This document shows, in pieces, positions 1 to 10,818 of a stretch of DNA of 64,000 nucleotides. A program made the translations under genes and the position numbers. This stretch comes from Calendula officinalis (taxonomy: Eukaryota; Streptophyta; Magnoliopsida; Asterales; Asteraceae): positions 19,432,058 to 19,496,057 of the forward strand of contig OY970822.1 in assembly GCA_963853835.1 (NCBI GenBank), given 5' to 3'. The notes under the pieces were generated by a model. The model saw nothing but the letters and a program-made list of their open reading frames with translations. It was not told where the DNA came from and searched no databases. Positions within the stretch are counted from its first letter, which is position 1, and each line of letters begins with the position of its first letter.

Positions 1-261
1 AAAATCACGATGAAAGTTATCATCCTGAGTGTAGACGAATCCAGGTTGTTCGACGTAGCCTCCCCAAGATGGAGATCCCTCCGGTGGCTTCTCGGGATTT
101 TTCTGGGAATTGATGATCATAGATTCAATGGTTTTTGGTAGATTGTTGAGTGTTTCACGAATGGAATTCACAGCGGTGGCCAGGGAATCAATTTTTTCAT
201 CCTGAAGATCAATTCGTGCTTGGAGACGACGGGTGGTGATTTGGGGTTCTGGTTGCACCAT
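1..261 (-). CDS. 5' end of an LTR-retrotransposon gag (partial, runs off the left edge)
   Basis: An open frame on the minus strand starts at the ATG at 259-261 and stays open for 87 codons to the window edge. The product starts MVQPEPQITTRRLQARIDLQ and continues as a polar coiled-coil-like segment, then a Pro/Gly-rich stretch (PEKPPEGSPSWGGY). This layout is typical of the N-terminus of plant Ty3/gypsy gag. Its position just inside a putative LTR (290-822) fits a 5' gag start. The nucleocapsid and pol parts lie outside the window, so lineage and intactness cannot be judged. Gag of this kind would form the cytoplasmic virus-like particle. Confidence 0.6.
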   Translation of the reverse strand, partial: MVQPEPQITTRRLQARIDLQDEKIDSLATAVNSIRETLNNLPKTIESMIINSQKNPEKPPEGSPSWGGYVEQPGFVYTQDDNFHRDF

Positions 262-289
262 GTTGGCAAAATCCGACAATGGAACCAAT

Positions 290-822
290 TGATAGGATAT
301 ACTATTGATTGATGTAAGAATGTATGTAAATTAATTGTAAGAATGAATGATGTATTATGTGATTGATTCAATGAGAGAAATACAGAGAGGAATAATCAGA
401 GAAGATAATCCAAATGATTCACCTTCCTGCCCAAGCTATTGCTAGCCGAAGCCTAACAAACAATATTCTCTAACATGACCATTATTACATGCATTCACCA
501 CTATATAAAAGATATCAAAAAGATTACTAACAAACTAAAAGCATCCTGACCGTCCATCTATTCTTTCCTGTTTCTGCGGTGATAAACCTTCCAAGGCCTA
601 GGTCCATTGGGCTCAGTAGGATCCATGGGTTGTTCCCTATCACAAACCGATCGGGTATTCCAAAACTGAACCGGTTTTGGTCAAAACCGGGTTTGACCGT
701 TTCGGTTTCGATTATTTTGTTAGACAATTCCATTTTTTCAACTTTTTTCTTAGAAAAACTTTCCGAAACCCCTAAAATTTTCTACAACTAAACACACTGT
801 ATGCTTAAATTCCGTTGCAACA
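290..822 (-). repeat. Putative 5' LTR of the left-edge retrotransposon
   Basis: Read on the minus strand, this 533-bp block starts TGTTGCAACGG and ends CCTATCA, giving the TG...CA ends of an LTR. It lies directly upstream of the gag start. A TATA-like TTTATATAG is present on the minus strand near 505. A clean tRNA primer-binding site is not obvious: TGGTTCC follows the LTR where TGGTATC is common. The second LTR is outside the window, so the boundaries are provisional. Confidence 0.5.
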
Positions 823-1135
823 GACGGGTACAAAGCCGTCATTATTATATCTTAAATATAAAAACGGGTGGTGCTTAGTAATGCCAAATAAACAAACAAA
901 CAGAAAACATTTATAAGAAACCAAGATAATACAGTTCAACGGGCAGATTCACCAAATGAAATCAAATTGAAACATGTTTAAAAAGAAACTTGTGCCCATA
1001 AATGAAAACAAACAAAGCTCTCATTTAACATCAAGATTTAAACTTTTCTTCAATATCAACTTTATTGCAAGATTGTTGTCTCATGAATTGGCATCAATAC
1101 CCTTTGACCGGATATCGTACAATTTTGACCAAATT

Positions 1136-3249
1136 TTACCAGACCTCGGGACGCATTTCACCAGTTGCAGGAGGCATCCATTTTCCCGAATGGTACACAC
1201 TCTCACCAACTTTCCAGCCTGGCACATCTTTCATTATTCGAGCTTCTTCTTCCAAATATTTCTTCCATTCTTTCACAAATCTACACACATCAATAACAAA
1301 ATGAAAATAATATCTCACCAAATGTGTTTGACTTTGACTTTGACTTTGACTTTAAAGAAGGAGAAACTAGAAGCTGTGGTTACCTTTCGTCCTCTTCTGC
1401 TTGAAGCATGGGTAAAATTGCTCTACGTGCAGCATATTTTTCTTCCTTTATTGCCCTACACAACAAGGAAGCAGTTAGTAGGCAATATATTAGCTGATAT
1501 TAAATCTTAAAATCGGAATAGAAATCTTTGCAATTTATTAAAAAATCAACATAAATTTCATACTTTTTGTTACTCTGTGCATGCAAACCCAATTTATCAG
1601 AGCTCATAAAGGTATATGTACAATATCAAGCAATCAAAACCCAACATTTTCTGGTAAAACAGGATCAAGTTTTAATTTTAAAACGTCAGAGACATAAAAC
1701 TAGTATATTTTCAAATGCAAAACTAACGTGGCAACTAATTTTAATGAATAATTTGCAGTTTGCAGTGATTTTTATTTTTACTTTTTAATTATAAAAACAT
1801 TAAAATCGACATCAAAGTTGCTGTCCAAAGTTGATAGATTGTTATCTTAGTTGTAACAATCATTGACTCAACTATCTTATATGATTTTGGTATCTTACAA
1901 ACTTAGTTAGGTTAATCAAGTTTAAGTTCTTATTGTTGGATGTCCTCATAACAAGTAACACCCTCAAATTATGATAATTTGGCATTTGGTCCCTCCTTCA
2001 AATCTTACAAGGTACAGTTGTTATTTTGCAAGTATTTTGAACTTTGAAGTCACAGTGATCTCAAAACGCCAAAATGGATATAATGTAACATTTCGCATAT
2101 CATTTAATAAAAAATCATCAATTGACACCGTACTTGGAATTAAAATGATTTAATTTATACAAAGATCGATGTTTACTGGTAATAACTTTTATCAAAATAT
2201 AATTAAGGTAAGACAATATGAATATCAATTTTAGAGGGTTTGAAGAATGTATTAGCAAGACAAAGTTCAGATGATCTCAAGAAATTCAGGTCAATTATTC
2301 AAACCTGGATACCATAGAATGAAGGAAGGTTTAAAACTACCTTATAAACGTTAATTTTTACAAAACTTATATTATTTGTGCAAAATCTTCCAATTATTCC
2401 AACCAAAAACCCTAACATCTCTTAGAATTAATGACGCGTAGTACAATTGGAACACAATGCTACAAAGATCAACTTTTTATCTCTTATTTACCGTGACAAT
2501 AATGAAACAACATAGCTTTAGTTTCGTTCTTTTTCAGAGCTCGTAAAGGTATTTATACGTACAGTCTCAGGCGATTAAACCCATATATTGTCTGTCTAAC
2601 ACAATATTCAAATATATCATAGAAAACCATCTCACTTATTAGAACATAATCCCGATTTAATTTTTTAATGTCAAAGGAAACGAAACTAGTTATATTAACT
2701 ATAGAAGAATGATTAACAGTGATTTTTGTTTGTAGTTATTAATTATGAAAAGTTAAGATTGATACCAACTTTCAGTCCAAATTTGATGGATTTTATCTAA
2801 TTGGCACTGGATATAACAGACATTGCCTCCTATCTCATATCAAACCTAAACCTAAATCACATCCGCCTCAATTTCATGATTTTATCAGCAATCTCATACA
2901 ATCTTATGTTAGGTTAATCAAATTTGCAATTAACCTCTCCAATTTCTAATTCAATCTCACAGCTAACCAATCAATCGAATTATAATTTAAAAGAATAAAG
3001 TTAGGGTTTCGGTAAAAATGAATGAAAGACCTACCTACGGATCTTGTTGCCCTTGCCAACCTGGTACATACCCCAAGAGAAAGTTCCGAAAGCGGCGAGA
3101 AATATGGCGACGGCGCTCGGTCCCTTCGACGGGATCCGCCGTGCGTATCGTACCGGAGCAAAACCACCGGGAGGAGGACCGTCTTGAAGGAGAGGCATGT
3201 CTTTGACGCTCGCCATTCCTGGCTTGTTTCTTATCGAAGCTTCCGTCAT
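1136..3249 (-). CDS. NDUFA13: NADH dehydrogenase (ubiquinone) 1 alpha subcomplex subunit 13, GRIM-19 homologue
   Basis: Accessory subunit of mitochondrial complex I in the inner membrane. Minus-strand exons are 3035-3249, 1384-1455 and 1136-1280; all introns are GT-AG. They join in frame to 143 codons plus stop, the usual plant length. Conserved landmarks: KPGMASVKDMPLLQDGPPPGG near residues 9-29, one hydrophobic segment at about 44-65 (PSAVAIFLAAFGTFSWGMYQ), GNKIRR at the first junction, EEKYAARRAILPMLQAEEDE in exon 2, and a C-terminus ending WMPPATGEMRPEVW. The ATG at 3247-3249 gives the canonical MTEA start. Intron 1 (1579 bp) contains a diverged internal duplication. The gene is head-to-head with CPN60. 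Identification rests on recognising the family sequence; nothing looks broken. Confidence 0.93.
1597..2930. repeat. Diverged tandem duplication inside NDUFA13 intron 1
   Basis: Two blocks of roughly 340-400 bp, about 1597-1935 and 2535-2930, align in the same order with a period of about 940 bp. Shared anchors are CAGAGCTC(A/G)TAAAGGTAT, AACAGTGATTTTT/GCAGTGATTTTT, a TTGATGGATT-like stretch and GTTAGGTTAATCAA. Divergence is substantial, so the event is old. No coding potential is seen in either copy. Confidence 0.6.
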
Positions 3250-3851
3250 CGTTATCTCCCGCTTCAGAAATCACAGAGAAAACTGTGAATCAAAAAAATT
3301 CAGCGGAACGGTGGAATGAGGTTGAAGATTGTGGGGGTTGAGGGAGTGAATACCCGTGCTAACTTGGGCTCATGGTTATGTTAACCTGTCTACCTTGCGC
3401 CTGAGTCAACGAATGACAAATTTAAAAGTTTGGATTATTTGTGTATTTTTTAAACTTTAGGGATAGAAACTGTAACTTCATACAAACTAGATTGCCGGTT
3501 TATGAATTATGGCCTTACCAGTTAGTCAGTTACCATCAGGTTTAATCGTTCGTTGCAACATGATATATAATCATACAAATTTTAATTATGGAGTTTGAAT
3601 TTTATCTTAACTTTTTCCAAAAAATGTTTTTGTTAATTCAGAATTATCTATACACATTAAGGTGTAAAAACATGTTTAATTTGAGGACACATGGAAAACT
3701 AAACAATTAATCTAATAAACTGGGATTCTAACTCGAGTGATCTATGTTATAGTGGAACCAACCTTTTTATTAATTAATCGGTTTGATTTCTTATCGTGTT
3801 TTTCTTGAAGTAAGTAATACACGAGTTCTATGTTAACACACCCATTTTATA

Positions 3852-4378
3852 TAGGGGTGGCAATCTCTGACCCGACACGAAACCCGACTTGAAACCGACA
3901 CAAAAATAAACAGTTTTGGGTTGAGGTAAAAAATAATTGGGTCAGTCTCGGGTTGAGTCAGCTAACCCGTTTATTAAACAGGTTATGTTCGGGTCAATGA
4001 TAATTTAAATGGGTCGACCCGTCAACCCGTTTAATTATTAAAAAATATTTTTTAAAATATATACTTATACTTAATTTGTAGTTTACTAGTTAAAACGTTA
4101 TTAATAGTTAGATAAAAATTAAAAATGTTACTTAGGAATTTGGTGTTTAGTATTTTGTTATGAATTTGTGTAATAATAACAACATTTTGACCCGTTTGAC
4201 CCGTTTAACTTGTTTGACCTGATAACTTTTTTTTATGAAATGGGTTATATGGGTTAGGTTTGGGTTGAAGTTAAACAGGTTATAGTTGAGATATCTGACC
4301 CGTTTATATAAACAGGTCAGTTTCGGATTGAACGTTTCTGACCCCCGAACCCGAACCCGGCCTGAATTGCCACCCCTA
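3852..4378. mobile_element. hAT-like miniature element with TAGGGGTGGCAAT termini
   Basis: Terminal inverted repeats TAGGGGTGGCAAT (3852-3864) and ATTGCCACCCCTA (4366-4378) enclose 527 bp without coding potential. The perfect 8-bp target duplication ATTTTATA lies at 3844-3851 and 4379-4386; 8 bp is the hallmark of hAT transposition. Subterminal DNA on both sides is dense in GGGTTG/CAACCC and GGGTC/GACCC words, including GGGTCGACCC. It lies between the NDUFA13 and CPN60 start codons. Confidence 0.85.
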
Positions 4379-5092
4379 ATTTTATAGGGGTTGGCTGATT
4401 AATATTTTTAAATAGCAACTATATCGTCAACATTATTAAATGGATGTAATCTCAACCATATAACATACAATTGGCCATAGACATCACATTTTTTAATTTA
4501 TATATTACAATGATTGTATTATATATTTATATAATATGCGGGATTTTACTTGCATAGTGTAATATAAACATAAAAAATTGTGATATATAAATTAATTCTT
4601 ATCTTAATATGATGTGTTATGTGTTGAGTAGTAGACTTCTAAGTTAACTTTTATTAATATATAAAATGTTTAGGTTTATTATACTTAGAAAATTAAGAAC
4701 TTAAAATGATCAACTTACTTCTTTCTTGAATAACAATAATTTATCTTACTTTTGAAAGTATTGTTTGTTAACATCATTAATAATATTATGTATTTAGTAT
4801 TTAATAAAGATGTTATACTATAATTTATTTATTTTTTGAAAATGTCATTATTACCCAAATTGATAAATTCTTACAAATTCAATTTAAACTTAAAGTTTTT
4901 ACCAACCCATTAAATTTTTATAAATTAAATTCAATGTAACTATATAATAAAATGACAGTGAATAACTAGCAAATGCTTTGTAAGGGTGTTCATCCAGTAT
5001 AATTGCATAGGGAGTACATTTTATTAATAACGATGTAAATAATAGTTTAGAGTAGCATGCACTTTAATAACGTAAAAGTTAATACTTCCTCC

Positions 5093-5400
5093 GTATTAAT
5101 ATATCTGACACACGGGGTACTGCCGAATATGTGCGAGCCCCTTCTAATGGAAAAATAAAATACACACTTTTTATTTTGGGGTGTATTAAAATAAGTGACA
5201 TATTTTAAAAACCTTCTTTATTTGGTAAAAATAGTGGAACTCATACCCACTAAATATCCACTTTAATAAAATGAAATTACTCTTATACTTTTACTTTTAC
5301 TTTTAAAACTCATTAATATCACTTTATTCAACAAAAGTGAGACTCATTTTCCACTAACTATGCACTTTAATCTATTTTAACATCTATATAAAATTATCAA
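5093..5400. mobile_element. Stowaway-like MITE relic
   Basis: TACTTCCTCCGTATTAATAT at 5093 matches the start of the Stowaway-like elements at 54.3-54.9 kb. The interior (AAATAAGTGACATATTTT, TAGTGGAACTCATACCCACT) resembles the reverse complement of their interior. A matching right terminus is not evident, so this copy is probably truncated. It lies within 250 bp of the CPN60 start codon. Confidence 0.5.
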
Positions 5401-5632
5401 TATTTTGTTGCCAATAAATGCACAACTCTAGAGTCTAGTCTACTACGATATCAGAATTGATGTTTATGATACCATCCATACACTTAAACCCTTCTAAAAT
5501 TGTTGGGTAAAACCCTACTCGCCACTTCTTCCAGACTCTTCTCTTTCCCTCCTTATTTAGCAGGAGCCATCCTTCTTTCAATCTCACATCTGTAATCTTG
5601 TATCATCTTTCTTCACTAATAATCAATCAATC

Positions 5633-8600
5633 ATGTACCGTTTCGCACTAAATCTTGCTTCTAAATCCAGGTAAATTCATATTGTCATCTCATCATTTCA
5701 ACAATCGTTAAATCAACACTCCACACATACTTTCATCTAATCATGATTTCTATTTTTATTTGGATCTTGATTTTGCCTGTTTATCGATGCAATTTACAGG
5801 GTTGCAAACAACTCGACCCGACAGGTAATCAATTTATTTGGCTATTATTCCGTGTCAAATTAATTATTTGCTTATTGTTGTTGACGTTTATCAAAATTTG
5901 GAAACCAGACTGGAAGTAGGTTGAATTGGAGAAGAAATTATGCAGCAAAAGATATTAGATTTGGAGTGGATGCTAGGGCTTTAATGCTTAAAGGTGTTGA
6001 AGAACTTGCTGATGCTGTTAGAGTAACCATGGGTCCAAAGGTACCTTTTCATTAATCTTACATTTTTTTCCCTTTAACATATAATTTGAATCTGATCATG
6101 AAGTCCACCTGCAAGAACCCCAAGTTTTAAGGGCAAATGTAACAAAATAAAGTGATCCATTTTGCTTATTATAACCTTTTCTTATGTATGACATTTGCCC
6201 TAGTCTTAAATCTTGTTCAGTCTACAAAATAAACTTAGACACATAACTTCTGATTATAATTAACTAGTTGTGTTATAGTTTAAGCTAGATTTGAAAATGA
6301 ATGTCTTGTAAAGATCTCGACTTGGTTTGAAATAGAGAATATATATTAAAAAATATATAAAGGAAATAATATCACCAGTCACATGATCTTAATATGGTTA
6401 CCATAATAAATCTGATAAAATAAAATTATGTGTTAAATTTATAGGGGCGTAACGTGGTGATTGAACAAAGTTACGGAGCACCAAAAGTAACAAAAGACGG
6501 TGTAACTGTGGCAAAAAGCATTGAATTTAAAGATAAAATAAAAAATGTTGGAGCAAGTTTGGTCAAACAGGTTGCTAATGCTACAAATGATGTGGCTGGT
6601 GATGGTAATAATATTTCCTCTATAACTTATTCACATTTTACTATTTATTAATAGAAATTATAACAATCTTTTTTATCTGTTGATTTTCAGGTACAACTTG
6701 TGCAACAGTTCTTACACGTGCAATATTTTCAGAAGGATGCAAATCAGTTGCAGCTGGTATGAATGCAATGGATCTGAGACGTGGTATTTCAATGGCTGTT
6801 GATTCAGTTGTAACAAACTTAAAAAGTAGGACCCGCATGATCAGTACGTCTGAGGAAATCACACAGGTGAGGTGGATTTTTTAATATATTATATTTAATT
6901 TTAATGGTTTATATGTTTTTTATTATTTGTTTTGATGGGAGACAGGTGGGTACAATTTCTGCAAATGGTGATCGTGAAATTGGTGAGTTAATAGCAAAGG
7001 CTATGGAGAAAGTTGGGAAAGAGGGTGTTATTACAATTCAAGTAAGATGCAATTACTTACCTTAAACTGTCATCATTAGGAATTGTGTTTTAATCTCAAA
7101 CTTTCTTTTATTTGGCTTTTTAACCCTTTAAAACTTCTTTGGAGAAAGGTTTTGTAATAAACTTTTGCTGGATTTAGTGTCTAACCCTAAGTTTTTGTTG
7201 AAACCCTTTTCTTGACCTCATTCTTATTTTAAATATGGCTTAATCCTTAAACTTGCACCTATTTGGTGGATTAACCCTCAAACGCTTTGTTAAATATGGT
7301 TAATCCTTAAGCTTTCATTGATTTGGCATTTCAATCCTTTATTTGGTATTTTGTAAGTATTAACCCGTGATAACAGGTCACAATGGCTTTTTATCAACCA
7401 AAGCTTAAGGGGAAAACCATCGCTAAAAAGAAGTTTAAGGGTTAAAACGACAAATTAATAGAAGTTTGAGGGTTAATTCGTAATTAATCCTTAAGAACTA
7501 AACATAATTAACATCTTATAATTCAATATAGGATGGAAAAACATTGTATAATGAACTAGAAGTTGTCGAGGGAATGAAGCTGGACAGAGGTTACATTTCT
7601 CCACATTTCATCACCAACCATAAGAATCAGAAATGTGTAAGTTCATATCATTAATTAATCATATTATATTATATATATATATAACTATCTATTAAAAGTT
7701 GTTAACTGATTGATGCCTCACAGGAACTAGACGACCCTATAGTTTTAATTCACGAGAAGAAGATTTCTAACATTAATTCTGTGATCAAAGTGTTAGAATT
7801 GGCACTAAAGGTACATACAATCTTTTATTATTTTTTAATTAGTTTCTTCTTTTTAATATAATTGTATTGATGTAATTTTTTCCAGAAACAAAGGCCCTTA
7901 TTAATTGTTGCTGAAGATGTGGAAAGCGATGCATTGGCTACCTTAATTCTTAACAAGCTTCGGGCTGGAATTAAGGTTTATATTCTTTTTATAAAATGTC
8001 GAATAAATAAATATAAATTATTATATGTAGTTTGTGCAACTGACTCTTTTTGGTAATAGGTTTGTGCCATAAAAGCTCCTGGTTTTGGTGAGAATAGAAA
8101 AGCAAATCTGCAAGATCTTGCCACTCTCACTGGAGGCCAGGTGGGTTATGATAATTATTTATTATTATTATTATTCTTAATTGTCGTAAGATAATATTGC
8201 GCGTAAAGCTGCAAAATGGGCAGGTTGGGTAATGATTTAAAACTGGTAATTTCATTATATGGGCGAAAACAGGTCGAGCTGACCCACCAACACTTATTTG
8301 TCCATTTTTTGAATTTTGCAAACAACTAATGTGTTAAATAGGAATACATAAATTATATTGTTAAAATAAAATAGTTTAATTTATTTTTTAAGAAAGTGAT
8401 GTAGTTAAGTTTTTAACTAAATAATGTGCTTATAACAGAAATTGACCCATTTAGACCCATTACAAGTATACAACCCCAATTGACCCATTTTTAATAAACA
8501 AATCGAGATTGTCACATCTAATTATGTGTTTTTATCTGATATGTAGCTTATAACAGAAGAGCTCGGTATGAACATTGAAAATATGGATTTGGAAATGCTT

Positions 8601-10818
8601 GGCTCTTGTAAAAAGGTATTGTTACATAACTTCAATCATTAAAAACAAAACAAAAATGATTTTTGTTTCAGCTGTATAATTAAATAATTAATAAATAACT
8701 TTTATTCTTAATGTAGGTCACAGTAACGAAAGATGACACAGTTGTTCTTGATGGTGCTGGTGATAAAAAGTCTATCGAAGAACGATGTGAACAGGTTAAA
8801 AATCCATTAATGTTTTGTTTAAATTTTTTATGAGAAAATAATATATTTTTGTTTAACAATTTGAAAAATGACAGATTAGGTCAGCAATTGAGTCCAGCTC
8901 ATCAGATTATGATAAAGAGAAATTGCAAGAAAGGCTAGCCAAGCTTTCTGGCGGTGTTGCAGTACTTAAGGTTTGGCTTTGTGTCAATTAATCCGTATTT
9001 CTTTATTGTTACTATTATTATTATTTTATTTCATTTATTTATGAATAATAAAATGTGTTAAAAGATTGGTGGAGCGAGTGACACTGAAGTAGGTGAGAAG
9101 AAAGATAGAGTTACAGATGCTTTAAATGCCACAAAGGCAGCTGTTGAGGAAGGAATTGTACCAGGTAAATTACTTACTTTCTTTATTTGTCCAAAGTAAA
9201 AAATTAAAAAAGTGAGTAATATGCATAATTAATCCTTGTGGTTCATATGAAATTATAGAATTTGCCCTTCGACAAGAATTAAATGGTCCTTAGAAAATAA
9301 TTAAGTTGTAAGTTTTGTACAGGTGGTGGTGTTGCTCTTTTATATGCGTCAAAAGAGTTGGATAAATTGCCAACTGCAAATTTTGATCAGAAAATAGGCG
9401 TTCAAATCATTCAGAATGCTCTTAAGGTCAGAAACTAATTAATTTGTAATCAAATTAAATGTTGGTTGTGGTTATGTTACAATAAAAAAAACCTGATTAA
9501 TTACAGATGCCGGTTCATACAATTGCATGTAATGCTGGTGTTGAAGGTTCAGTTGTGGTTGGTAAGCTTTTAGAGCAAGATGACCCTGATCTTGGCTATG
9601 ATGCAGCCAAAGGTCAGTGCAAATGTTTTTTTTTTCTTTTTATCTTATAAAATGATTTAGGATGTTGCAAGCATTTAAATAAACTTTGGTTGGTTTTCAA
9701 CCCGTTCCCTTACAGTTAATAATTTTCAAATAAATGGGTCAAAATGAATGGTTATAAACTCTAGGAATATATATCAAGTAGGGGTGAGCATAACAGGGTA
9801 CCCGCCGGTTCCGACTGGAACCGGAACCAGAACCGGAACCGCAGGTTCCTGAGATATAGGAACCGGAACCGGAACCTGGAAGACGGGTTCCTAAATTTTC
9901 AGAACCGGAACCGGAACCACCGGTTCCAGGGCAGGTTCCGGTTACCCTGTATCTAAATTCAAAAAAAATTAACAATACTTACTGAATAAACAAGACAATA
10001 AATCACACAAACTAACGATTATAAATATCGTTTAACGATTTTATATATATTTCATCGATTACGAATATTGTTCAAAATATAAATAAGTGATTAAGAATGA
10101 AAAAAAGATAGTAAATGTGTGATTCATGTAAAAGTCAGTCACAAAGATACGACCTCACGACGAGTAAAATGTCTCACTATCACTCAATTTCTGACTCAAT
10201 TATAACGATCAAGGTCAATTTATATTTATATTTGGACTAGTATTTTACATTTAGATAAATAAAAAATCTATTTAATTTAATCATATGTAATATATTATAT
10301 ATTATATATTTTAATAAAAATATAACGTGTAATCGCCGGATCCAGGGTATCCACAGGTTACAGGTTCCTTAATTTTGAGAACCGGAACCGGAACCTCTTA
10401 AGGCGGTTCCATGATTTTGGGAACCGGAACCGGAACCTCTTAGCAGGTTCCGGGTCCGGAACCTCCGGTTCCGAGACGGTTCCGGCTCCGATTCCGGTTA
10501 CCCTCTTTTTCTGCTCACCCCTAATATCAAGTGTGTTTTGATATGCAGGTGAATATGTTGATATGGTGAAAAATGGAATCATTGACCCGTTGAAAGTGAT
10601 AAGAACAGCTTTAGTTGATGCAGCAAGGTTAGTCTGTTTTTTATATATATAATAATGATGCTAACTGATTAATATTATTTTTTTCTTTTCTTTTTTTTTG
10701 TGTGTGTAGTGTGTCTTCTTTGATGACAACTACTGAAGCTATTGTGGTTGAACTCCCAAAACCAGCTACCGAAGCCGCTCCGGGAATGGGTGGCGGCATG
10801 GGTGGAATGGACTTTTAA
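5633..10818 (+). CDS. CPN60: Mitochondrial chaperonin CPN60 (HSP60, group I chaperonin)
   Basis: ATP-driven double-ring chaperonin of the mitochondrial matrix. Exons: 5633-5670, 5800-5824, 5909-6040, 6445-6604, 6691-6866, 6946-7041, 7532-7636, 7724-7810, 7886-7975, 8060-8140, 8547-8615, 8717-8794, 8875-8970, 9065-9164, 9323-9426, 9507-9612, 10549-10627, 10710-10818. All junctions are GT-AG and in phase, giving 576 residues. The Arg-rich N-terminus (MYRFALNLASKSR...) fits a mitochondrial presequence, followed by AAKDIRFGVDARALMLKGVE. The nucleotide-binding GDGTT motif spans the exon 4/5 junction near residue 118; the family signature AAVEEGIVPGGG spans exons 14/15; the protein ends GGGMGGMDF, the usual GGM tail. 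A poly(A)-signal-like AATAAA lies at 10976. Intron 16 carries a 745-bp transposon and intron 10 an older relic. The gene looks intact. Confidence 0.95.
7100..7490. repeat. Degenerate foldback in CPN60 intron 6
   Basis: TTTTTAACCCTTTAAAACTT near 7117-7136 pairs with AAGTTTAAGGGTTAAAA near 7430-7446, and further TTAACCCT(C/T)AAAC words occur in both orientations between them. The left and right halves are therefore partly self-complementary. This may be an old MITE, but no target duplication was resolved. Confidence 0.35.
8197..8521. mobile_element. Decayed hAT-like element relic in CPN60 intron 10
   Basis: The left side AAAGCTGCAAAATGGGCAGG and the right side GAGATTGTCACATCTAATT look like eroded versions of a TAGGGGTGGCAAxx terminus. 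Between them are scattered GACCCA/TGGGTC words like those in the intact element at 3852-4378. The target duplication is no longer recognisable, so this is an old insertion. Confidence 0.4.
9779..10523. mobile_element. hAT-like miniature element in CPN60 intron 16, with GGTTCCGGAACC arrays
   Basis: Termini TAGGGGTGAGCA (9779-9790) and TGCTCACCCCTA (10512-10523) enclose 745 bp. The perfect 8-bp target duplication ATATCAAG lies at 9771-9778 and 10524-10531. About 170 bp inside each end is packed with GGAACC/GGTTCC words, many forming GGAACCGGAACC or GGTTCCGG. The middle is AT-rich and noncoding. The element ends about 25 bp before exon 17, so the acceptor is intact. There is no transposase, so it depended on an enzyme encoded elsewhere. 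Confidence 0.87.

Larger units (their letters stand above)
3250..5632. promoter_or_regulatory. Divergent intergenic region between NDUFA13 and CPN60
   Basis: This 2.4-kb gap separates the start codons of two divergently transcribed genes for mitochondrial proteins, so it must hold both promoters and 5' leaders. It contains an hAT-like miniature element (3852-4378) and a Stowaway-like relic (about 5093-5400), leaving roughly 1.5 kb of AT-rich sequence with no ORF of note. I did not identify individual cis elements with confidence. Confidence 0.5.
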
